From Parelaphostrongylus tenuis (taxonomy: Eukaryota; Nematoda; Chromadorea; Rhabditida; Metastrongylidae), in NCBI GenBank assembly GCA_019055375.1, contig JAHQIW010000507.1:80823-144822 (forward strand): a stretch of 64,000 nt of DNA, given 5' to 3'. The notes under the pieces are model-generated. The model saw only the letters and a list, made by a program, of their open reading frames with translations. It had not been told where the DNA came from and searched no databases. Position numbers and translations under genes: made by a program. Below, piece after piece: positions 46,016-58,000 of the stretch (positions are counted from its first letter, which is position 1; every line of letters starts with the position of its first letter).

Positions 46016-49000
46016 CGCCGACACACACACGTACACCCGCACACACATGCGCACATACATACACACATCCACGCAGACATACTCACATATGCATACATAC
46101 ATACACATAAGTACACACTCGCACTCATCCACACAACACCCAGCTCTCACACTCTCATCCACGCCTATGCGCATATATACATATATAAGCACATACAGGC
46201 ACACATGTGCACACACACGCACACGCATATACATGTGCACATCTATTCACATGCGCACACACATAGCAGACACACACCCACTCACACACACATGACCATC
46301 TATCTTATATATAAAAACATACTCGTACATGTGTGCTCAAACGGATGAACGCACATGCATGCAAAAACGTAGGAAACGGTGTTCTTACATCTTTGTAAAA
46401 TATCCCTTTAGCTTCAGATAAGGTGTAATGAAAATATACATCTTAACAAGAAAGTTACTATGACTTTCTAACATCTTGGCATAAAACACCGTTGATGATC
46501 TCGCAATATTCGACCCTATCCACCAATGTATTCAAAATCAGCCAAATCTTATGTCTTTTTCAACTTTTTTTGAAGGGCTGAGCAGATTCCTCGTGAGAGC
46601 TCAAAAATGTTTGAGTATGATAGCAAAAAATTCATAATCAATCACAACTTTCACGCTGTTTATCCTGCCTATTGTTTCGTAGATGTACTGGATTGATATA
46701 GAATTTAGTAGTTCTATGCTAATTCTACGAAGAAAATCACGTGTGCGTTTATTGTTGTCATATAGAAGCGAAGTAAGTTTAAATCTTCATATCCACACTA
46801 AGGGCATTTCCGAATTATTGATTCTTCCATTTATTATTATAAAAAAACCTCTTCGATGAGTGAAAAAAATGGCCGTTAAAATTGACAGAGGATTATTTGA
46901 AAACGCCCAACCACGGTTTGTGCACAGTATTTTACTTTACTCGCATAAAATTCACAAAATTTAAGAAAAAAAGCACCAAATTTAGAAAATGCATATTATG
47001 GTTGTTTATTTCCATAGCTGCGTTACCCTGGAACTATCGCTTGATCGGACTAGTTCCGACGAGAGGCTCGTATAAGGGCCACCGCGGTAGCACTTTAGAT
47101 GTTGTCAGCGACTGAGACCTTGACCGAGACCCGATATCAGCTGATTGTGTAACCCTCGCAATGGATCTGTCATCGTGTCCATCGTTTGCTGGTTGGTTAT
47201 GACCTTATATGGAGTATTTGAAAAAAAAAGATAATGTAGTCCTATAACTTAAATGAGACTGTTTAGAAGTTTGTTAAATCAATAAGCGATCAAATTTCAT
47301 GCACCGCTAAGTCGGGATTTTCAGTTTCATGGTAAGAGAGATAATCCCAATTAAATTCCAATCCTACGACGACTATCATTTCTTCGATTATCAATCGGGT
47401 ATGCCGAGGTGAAAGTTATGCGATTCAACCTTTATCAAACGAGATCTGGATTGTCCCTAGAATTTGTCGATAAAAAATTGTAATTCTGTGGTTACGCCAT
47501 CGACAAAAATTACGTCTGATGAGGTGACAAAAAATAAATGAGCCTGTTTTTGCTGGAGTCTTCAACTACTTGATAAGCTGCACCTTTACTACAAATAATT
47601 AGGCAGACACCTATTCCAATCGCCGATACTATGGCAGAGCTCAGCACTACCCGTCGATTGATTCATTTGAAGGATAGGAAAGCATGGTTTCGTGTAATCA
47701 TTATTTAACACCTTTTTTGAGCTGTAGGAGTTCAATAATCATCTTTGAGAAGAAGGAGCGAAAGCTTCACACTTCAATTAGAAAAGCCACAAGTGATGAT
47801 GGTGATATTAATATAACATATCCTTCATTTCGAGTGTTTTCTTAAGACCACAGCTCAAATTACAATATGCCTGATAATCACTATTTGAGCCACGCATGTC
47901 AGTGGTCTGTTAATGAGGGCTGACTTATAGAGCCCGATACACGTGTTTCGATCTTGCGATCTCGTCAGTCGGGCAGTTACCCGTTCTCGTCTTTTGCTAA
48001 TCTCTGTGGGTGCTCCAGTCCCCACAATAAGAGTTAGCGACGACGTATGTTTTAGACCCACAGAGATTAGCAAAAGACGAGAACGGGTAACTGCCCGACT
48101 GACGAGATCGCAAGATCGAAACACGTGTATCGGGCTCTATAAGTCAGCCCTCATTAAACAGATCACTGACATGCGTGGCTCAAATAGTGATTATCAGGCA
48201 TATTGTAATTTGAGCTGTGGTCTTAAGAAAACACTCGAAATGAAGGATATGTTATATTAAATATACTAGCCACGAGTATTCGAGTGTAAAAAAACTCTGT
48301 GTTTGGTGAGTTCTTCACTGAACACAGAGTGTAAAACATACGTCGTCGCTAACTCTTATTGTGGGGACTGGAGCACCCACAGAGATTAGCAAAAGACGAG
48401 AACGGGTAACTGCCCGACTGACGAGATCGCAAGATCGAAACACGTGTATCGGGCTCTATAAGTCAGCCCTCATTAACAGACCACTGACATGCGTGGCTCA
48501 AATAGTGATTATCAGGCATATTGTAATTTGAGCTGTGGTCTTAAGAAAACACTCGAAATGAAGGATATGTTATATTAAATATACTAGCCACGAGTATTCG
48601 AGTGTAAAAAACTCTGTGTTTGGTGAGTTCTTCACTGAACACAGAGTGTAAAACATACGTCGTCGCTAACTCTTATTGTGGGGACTGGAGCACCCACAGA
48701 GATTAGCAAAAGACGAGAACGGGTAACTGCCCGACTGACGAGATCGCAAGATCGAAACACGTGTATCGGGCTCTATAAGTCAGCCCTCATTAACAGACCA
48801 CTGACATGCTTGGCTCAAATAGTGATTATCAGGTGATATTAATATTTTATATTTATCATATACCATCCCGAACCATCCCAAAACTGACAGTCTTCCGCTT
48901 CCTGCCTTTGTCATTAGCCCTTCTGGATAGGAACTAAAATAAGAGAAATGGAGAGTGCCATCGGTTCATGGCCAAGCGAGAATACGAAGAGCTTTACAAT

Positions 49001-52000
49001 TCATTGAACTGATGAGATTAACGCTATGATAAGTGAAGCATAATATTCGTATGATGAATCTTTGTCTCATACAGCTTCCGTTGCATGACACTTCCTATTC
49101 GAGCATTCGACGGAGTTACAAGTTTCTCTTTTCTTTTTCTTTCTCTCTTCTTCCATTCACTCTGTTATTCATTTCATTTTGAATACACCTAACGTTTCTA
49201 GGAATAACAGCAAAGAATTATTCTATTCTCGCGTTAAGTTATACGCATGTACATCACATGCTTTTGTATTTGGTACTTTGTTCTTATGAAGGCATGTAAA
49301 TTCACCTGTCTCGCTGGCTGCTCGTTTTCCACCACGAACTAAACTGCTGCTAATGCTGACACTGTCGTATTCGCCATCTTGTTGACGTCGTTCCCATCCC
49401 TGGAACGAAATTTGAAGAAAATTTCACTTTATTGATTTCCAGAACCACAAAAAGTTCTATGAAATGAGCCACTGAAAACAAGTGAGTTGAATAAATTAAT
49501 GAATTTGACAATGGAGGCGAGTATTACAGAGTCTAGATTTAACATACGACATAAAGGGTACTTGGTTCGATCCTACCCGGAAGTTCTGCTAAGGCTTATG
49601 TTTATACGGTGCTTGAAAATCTCTGCCAAAGTTGTCTGGGGTGAAAGAACACTAACTTTATATCTTAGAGTTCTGAGTGATATGCAAAACTTTCGACCCG
49701 ATGTGGGAATTGAACGTGCACCTCAACCACACCGGAGAAGCGTGTTGCCATCACGCTACCGAAACCAGCGTTTTGCTACCACAATTTCTTGGACATAAAT
49801 TTTGGAAGCTTTTGATCCCAGCTTGAGTTGAACTCGTATTTCACCCATATCTGGGGCGCGCACAGCTTCAGCATATCGGCAAACATAGTTGAGCTGTCGG
49901 CTTCATTGGATTTAATGCCGTTATGTGCTTACTAGATCAAACCCGTCGAAGATTAGTTGCTTACAGTCTTCACAATTTATAGTGAATAAAAAGTGCTAGC
50001 AAAGCGATGACCTCGGTGGTGCAGTGATAGCACTCGCCACCTGCAAGGGTGGAGGGCGAGTTCAATTCCCGCCCGGAGTCTAAAGGTTTGCATATTACTT
50101 GACATTTTTAGATGTATATCACAGCATCATAACACTGCCGAAAAGCAGTGAGACAGTGAATTCTCATATATTACTAAGTCCATCCATTGGCAGACCATCG
50201 CAAATTCCTGTATAAGAAAAATATATATTGAACATGAATTCACTGAATCTACACCACCTAACGTGATAGAATACACGGCAAATTCCTTGAATATTTATCA
50301 TTCTTGTTACGCTCTACAACTTTTGTGGCGATGACGGTTTCTGCATAATTGCGGAAAGTTCTTGTCAAGGAGAGTATTTCGAAGGCACATAATTTACTGC
50401 ACTGAACCATTTTGAAACTGTGATACCGAAACTGAAACTTGCGAAAATTTGAGTTTGACATCTACTTGAATACTTGGTCGTTCCGTCTTCACGAATTTTG
50501 CGGACCCCCGAACAAGAAAATGTGCTATATTAGCTGTTCTGTTCCCTAGAGTCCCAAGGTATGCTCAACTGGGCTTTCTCAGATCTTCACCACATCAGAG
50601 TAATCGCCGAGAGGGAGATTACCACCTTGCGACTAGTAGCTACCAAAATGACAGTCATCCCTGTTAACTTTCAGCTGGGCTTTCCAAGTGGAAAAGTCGG
50701 ACTCCTCAGCTTGGGTGGCTCTGCTGAGGTTGAACTCCCCGCTGTACTTCACAGTCCGACACCTAGGAACAACTCTCAGCCACTATGAGGCGGTAGGCCA
50801 TTGGGGAGGAGTTCGAAATCTAAGTTATTAAAATTTACACCGAAAGATCAGCAGTTGGAAACATAAACATAGCAAAAGAATGGTGATCAGCACGTCCTCT
50901 TGTAAGGGTAAAACTTAGGACCAAGTCCTGCCTGATGTCCGAGTTCGAATATCATTCGACATTTCTGGGTAAAACAGCTATGTACAACACATTGGAGAAC
51001 ACCATCATGTTATGCTGGATAAGATTTTGACCATTAATCTGCCTTCGTGTTCGAATATGAGCACTAAAGCAGTAATGGAAGAAATGTATGTCATAAGCAT
51101 CAAAAACATGCCAAAGAGTAAAAGAGATCTTTTTTTTAGTAAAGGGTCTAGAGAGTCCAATAACTGATATCCAAGTCGTGGAATTCAGTATGCACTCGGA
51201 TACGTTGACGTGACCTTGTAGGCGGTCCTTTTCACATAGTCTGACTCCTATAGATGTCACGCCGTCGCATAGAAATTACCTACCTTCGGAGCACGATCGA
51301 TATGATCTTCTCCACTATCCGACTGGTTTGTTTCACTTTGTGGACTAGTCGGTGATCGTTCACCGGTTGATCCTTCCTGAAATCGGAGAGCATTTCACTC
51401 ATACTACTCAATTAGCAAGAGGCTGAGCGCACCTTAATGGCCTTCAATCCGGGCAGTTTTTCATCCATTTTCAAGTAAATCGAATCGGCATAAGCGTGAA
51501 AGCAGCAGCGAACAAGAGCGTTAGCTGCTTTGTTGTTTGTACAGATAAAACCATGACATTCTAGCACCTAAATTATTATTACAAAGAAATTTAGAATATT
51601 GTTAGTAATGTGGACAGCGACGCTTATGGGAGCATTTACATCCGTGACGATGAAATATATCTCTTTGCGTGCTAGAAAAAACGTAGCCATTCCTAAACCA
51701 TGGGTACCATCCCTTGCTTACATGGTTCGTTTGCTCTATATGGCTGGTTGGTTGATGACGAGCAACCTGTATTATACGTTTGTTGGGGTTTTTTACCATA
51801 GAGAACATTTATTTTACTCGGAATTTATCGTCAAACACGTCGGGCTTAGTAGCGCTAAGACAGTTCTTGTCTTTCAAATTCTCAAAACAAATATTTTTAG
51901 TTCATAAGTCAAAGAATCTTCATATTTATTCAAATAGGTGATGATTACGAACGAAACAAATCCGCAAGAACTTTCCTACCATGTTTCATTAGCTTTTATC

Positions 52001-55000
52001 TTTACTACCGTCGAGATAGGTTGAATGAATGAACTGAATTGTCACCTGGGCTGATGATGTAACATTCATACACCTAGAATTTCAAGGTCACTGAAGGGTC
52101 TTCTACTTTTTTTTTTGTGAGATTTTCGCACAAGGCTGCTGGCAAGGGCCAATCATTTGGGATGTGTGCTGGTATCGTTTTAGCTAGCACTGCACTCAAC
52201 GGAAAAAACTGCTGATTGCCGTAATCAAATTCTAACAAAGTCGGTCCCGATATTAAATAGTTACGGTAATTGGCGGCCAGATCAACAGCAAGAACACAAA
52301 CATAGTCAATATTTGATATTACATGTGAAATTTCAGAAGTTGCCATCCACAATAGTACACGCGAAAAATAACAACTATAGTGACTGAAAAAATTGGATCG
52401 GTGACTTTCGTTGAGATTCTATCTCACCTTGATTCCTGTGGTTCGTCTCATGATAGCGGCAAATATCGGTGGATGTGGTGAGTCGGGTATGTTGGCGAAC
52501 GGTGAATCAAGTGGTAAAAATCGTTCACCACCACCTAAAACAGTCATTAGTGTTACCTTGTTCTCATAAAAAAATGGGAATTATAGACGTTTACCTTCAA
52601 TAGCATATCCAGTAACGTTCACATATCTGACGGCTGCGCAATAGTGCAGCGTGTTTATAGGAAAAAAAGCTGTCTCGCTTTTTTTGTCGCCTTCGATATA
52701 CTCCAGGAGAATGCCGTTTGACCATACCGACAGCCTACAGGTAAATTTAGAATATGAACATTACACTGATCTCGTACCTGATCACTTACCACGAATCGAT
52801 ACCCCGAGTTTCCGGAGTGTCCCTCAACTGGATAACGTTCACGAAGCGGCTGTTGTATGCCTTGTAGACCGTCCTTAGTGATTGTTGGCACGGAAGAACC
52901 TATGTACAGTACCCGGCACCGACATAGCGGTAATACCATCTGAAAGATGGGTTTCAATAAGAATGTAGTCAACCCAACGCGGCTTCATATGGGGAATGAT
53001 ATGACTGAGGACGACAGACGGTTGTCAAAACATTCAGAAGACATTATGAATATAGCATTATTTTTTGACAAAACATAAAGTGGAAGTAGAAGAGAGTATA
53101 GGAGTACCCTTTGTTTCTGCACGAAGGAAATCGACGTCGCGCCAAGATCATTAGACCAGATCAACCAGAGAGTGGTTTAAGGGGATACTTAAAATTATAG
53201 GGAATCCACTAAGTTGTGATCTCATCTAGCGTGTGCTGAGAGATGTTATAGAATAGCAAATCGGTTTAATAAAATGCATGAAATTGTTCATGAACACGAC
53301 TACATCCACTTCAATATAAACCATCAATCCAAGCGAGTATTGTACTTCAACAGGCTTCATCTCTACATAAATATATTATTCAAAGTTCTGAACCATCGCG
53401 AATGAGCACTGGAATTTGTAGAGCCATCCAAATTCTGCTGTGGGAAGAGTCTTTGTTCTTCAGACTGTGCTACTACAGCTGAAGAAAATCGTGCATATTA
53501 CGCCAATAACAGCATTGTAAAGGTTGCTCTGATTGCTTGCAGCAGGGTATTCCATGGTGAAAATGGGACATATGAGTGTTGCACCTATTAAAGGATAAAG
53601 AGTAAAGCGTTCAGCGTCCTATTCAACGAGGAAGTGCCATGCTTTCAATTTCATTATTAACACACTACTTGCTATTGGACGTATATTTTAGTTCCATACA
53701 ATATGCTGTGACCTACGTATGTACCAAGTCAGGCTTTTTCGACCTCCCAGATAAGCTCATTATTAATTCACAAATCTCGGGTGGATGAAAGGCTTGATCA
53801 GGCCAAATTGTGGAGACGAATCAACATGACCATATCGAACCGAAAGAGTTCTTGCTACTTTGCCATGACCGTCCACTTGATCTATCTTGATTATTGAGAT
53901 AGCCAGTCTTCACGAGCAGTACAAGTACTTCACTCCGGCACATCCACCATGCACTTCTTACTCGTACAGCTGTCGTTCATGATGATGTTCTGCTTCAAAC
54001 ACCATGGAGAAACTGAGATCATATGGAAGTCATACTTATTGCTACTCACAATCTGCTTAAGATAGCAATAATAATAATATTAATCACCGCAACCATAGAC
54101 GGACGTTCTTTGTCTCAAGGGAGGGGTTCAGTTTGACAAATTAAGCTGACTCAATAAAAGAATTCGCCATCAAGAACAGGATGAAATTGAAAACAACAAC
54201 TAATTCTCAATCACACAGCAGAAAGCGTGACGGCTTATCCAGCAGGTCGTCTGGATCAACGTCGAAGTGAATCGTGACGCGATTTTCACCCAGAAGAGGA
54301 TAATCTATGCTGACCTTCGATTCAATATCGGTTTTAGATGAACTTCTTGATTTATATAAGAGTTCTACTTTACAATTCTCATTATCCAGCTTCTAAATCT
54401 AATGCTTAGATCTTAGCGGGCGCTTTGAAGTAGTTTTGTTCAACAATATGGGTGTGGCTTCACGTGAGCATAAAGTGGACACACTGTTTCATCAATAGAT
54501 TCGTCATCACATTCCACAGCGAGAAAGAGATGGTATCACCTGATGCAGTCTCGATGTTGACTGCCGGAGAAAAACAATTACAATGCAGGAAGGTTTGCCG
54601 GTACATTCATATATCAAATCTTCGCTTATTAAACTCACTTGATCTTTCTTAAACAGTGCAAATATTAATAAAATGAATATCTTGATTGCAATTACTATTA
54701 AAATAGAAATTTTGATAAGTGCTTAAAGTCAGGGTTATAAAACAAGCAGTCGATTAGAAAACAATCAGCCATTTGCTCATGAAAATCTAACACAACTGGC
54801 CAATATGATTATGATAGCGAAACCTTAATGATTATCTACTATCAAGGGATTGATGAGATAATATTTTGCCTTGGAAAGGTAAACAAACAAGCCGATTCTG
54901 TTTTTTCTAACGCTAGGTTTCTAGATGTCGGTAAAAACCTTATTGTGCTTGCGTGCTGCGAATAGCATCAGATGAAAACTAGTGAGAGTTGAATCGACTG

Positions 55001-58000
55001 TAGGTGGCGGTGAATGTTTGTGACACAAAACAGTCTTCACCAACTAGTTTACGCGACACGGGAGAAATTCAACATACCTAGGCTGATAGCTGATACAAGT
55101 CTGAGGAGCATTCACTCACAAACACACAAAAATCGCAGCGCGTGGATTTTCGATTCGGTGATGATATTATCATGGCTTCGCTGGCTTGAAAAACTTCAGA
55201 TTGACGTCCAATAGACTACACGACCTTTTAGAAAAACCTCCACTTAGAAGTCGGCATATCGCACAGCTAAATTTTGACTTCAAATGCCCAAGAAAAAGCA
55301 GACGATTTGCACTTTTAGATGTCATATTCAAATTCTTTTGACACTCCTCACTAATTGAAATAGTTCATATGATTCTCAAATACTATCCTACTGAGTTAGC
55401 TTTATAATACTTAATTGTCCAATTGAACTATCTTCAAATTGACCTAAGAGTATTCAGTGGTGAGCAAAAATCGACCTCACACTGGGGTTGAACTTGCGTT
55501 TCACCCATACCGAGGCGCGTGCTACCATTACAGTAAACTACCTTTACATTCCATGAGGCTTTAGTAATTCCTCCACTCGTCTATTTTCTTGCATCCACCA
55601 TCCACGAAGAAGATCAGGTTCGTCTGCTCATTCGACAGCGGTTCGACAACACATCATCATCTCGTCATTGCTATGACAAATACCGGTTTAACGTCCTCCT
55701 TTTTGAAATCCCGAAATAGCCGCTCTACAGGTTTCCAAATCAGCCAGAAATGGCAGCCAGATCTTATAGATTTGAGAGGATGTTTGCTACGTTGTGATTT
55801 GACGTTCTTCATGAGGACAGTAAATCCTGTTATTATTTCGCCGGCCGACTAGCTAATCCACTGGGTTAATTGCTAGGTATGAAAAAGCCTTTGTCGTCAT
55901 AAATAGTAATTTCACTAGAACATGAGCGTCACTTTTAGGTTAGGTAGGCCAAAGATGAAATCGTTCTCAGGACGACGAATGTGGTAAAGAAATTGTTGAA
56001 TTTAGTGTAAAACATGTGAAATTTATCTGGAGCAAACAGATTCAAAGTGGACAGCACAGACGAGTGCGATGGGGACGATTACGATCATTGAGGATTCATG
56101 GTGCATACCAAAGAGAACAAAGAAGGAAAGCGATGGGGAGTGAAGAATGGCGTGCGCGAAGACGAATTGTAAACAGAAATCAACGTGTCCAAAAATCACC
56201 TAAAACGTTCGTAGCATTCTCTTAGCTCCAAAACAACGTGTTTTTCGTATTTGCTGGCTTTTGCTGTTACTTTTAAGTGTTGATAAAAACTATATTGAAA
56301 TGAATTTTGGTAAAATCAGGAAATTTTACATTTTTGTCATTTCACTTACCATAATCCTAGGTGAGATCGAATCTACTTTGTTATTCAATTTTCGACAAAA
56401 ATACTTATTAAAAGGTGTTATCTAACTTGGGAACATTGTTTGTAGAGGCAGGGAGAGCATAAATTATATAAATCTACGAAGCAGAGGGAATGGTGACGAG
56501 ATTTAAATCCGCTGCTTTGGAAAAAAAAAAACTTGAAACGACAAAGTTTGCGTTTGAAAGATATCTAGTAATTGGAAATGGTAGACCCTTCCTATGATTG
56601 GGATCGATAAGTGAAAAAGAAATGTATTATGGAGAGTGTTCACAGAGTTGAAGAACATCTACAGATAAGCGTATGCAAATTTATGCCAAACAGCATTTGC
56701 GGGAATAATCTGAGAACACTTTGACGTGGAGTATTACCAGGTCATTTTTATTGAAATCTAATTCGCCTTTACGCAATCTGAACTAGCAAACGGCGAAATT
56801 TGGTACAATTTAAGACGAGAAACAATTTCAAGCGAGAGTTACAAGTCTGAAAATCAATAGGTATTGCATGTTTACAACAACTAGGCGATAATTGACGATC
56901 AATGATGGTTGAAAACCTGTTGGAACTGACTGGTCGACGAGATGTCAAGACGGCCAAGAGACGCTCGTTGAAATTAAAATGTAGAAAGTTGAAGTAAAGT
57001 GTGAATAAATGAATTAAGATTCAACTGAATCGAATCCAATGGGCGTCAAGATGTCTTCGGCCAGGTCATTGCCCATACGGTGCGATTCTACGAAAAGACT
57101 CCGATACTCACTAATGGACAGTAGAGCGAGTCTCTAAATTAGCATGATTTCTCGGATATTGGATCATTAAGGACATACATATATCGTTCAACCAGAAATC
57201 GAAGTCATAAAAGAGGCATCTGTGAATCTTCGTAAAAAAAAGCAGATGAAATAGGTCAAAATCAAAGAGAATTGACTGGCGACGGCGTGGAGAGAGGTAT
57301 CCTATAAACACATACGTAGCGCTTCTGGTGAACGAAAATATACTTGTCTAGAAGGATGATATTGCTTACTAGGTGCTTTAGAGACCCTCGTAAGCCAGCC
57401 TGCACTTCACGCGTACATTCATTTCACTTTTACAGTGCTAAAAGGAGAAAAATGCTTGAACCCACGGAGGTACTGATCAGCGGCGAACGTTTCTTTCCTA
57501 ATTTGCATAAGAAAATAGAGTGTAATTTGAAGTAAAAAACATTTGTAATTGATCCTTAGTCACTGGAATATTCAGATGAATGATTTATGATTTCGAACAG
57601 CAGTGATGTGGCGAAGAGAGAAGTTCACTCACTGAGGACGAGACGTATTCACCAGCACGACAATAAAGACAACAAACAACAACAATACACCCTATAGATG
57701 GGCGACACAGTGAGCGGAGGTGGGTGAGTAGACGGAAGAGAGAGGGAGTGGGATAGCGGATGTGTATGTGCATGGATGGGCGATGGTGACGGTGGCGGTG
57801 GCGATGTTGGGTGGGAAAGGTGAAGGTGCAAATGGATGCGCATTGGCTGCGCAACGTTACGATGACGTCCTTGGCCCTATTACCATGCTGTGCGTTAGCT
57901 ACTGTTGCTGTTAGTGCTTCGGAGACTGAATTATGAATCCTTCGTGTCATAACGACAGACACCACTGGTATGCCTTCCGCGATGTCATCTGGGCTGTTTT

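Noticed and set aside
45813..46295. Five overlapping 76-102-codon frames
   Set aside because: Products of a CA/AT microsatellite; low-complexity peptides in all frames.
47855..48260. Identical N-terminal peptides on both strands
   Set aside because: They arise because the frames span the centre of the inverted repeat; not two genes.
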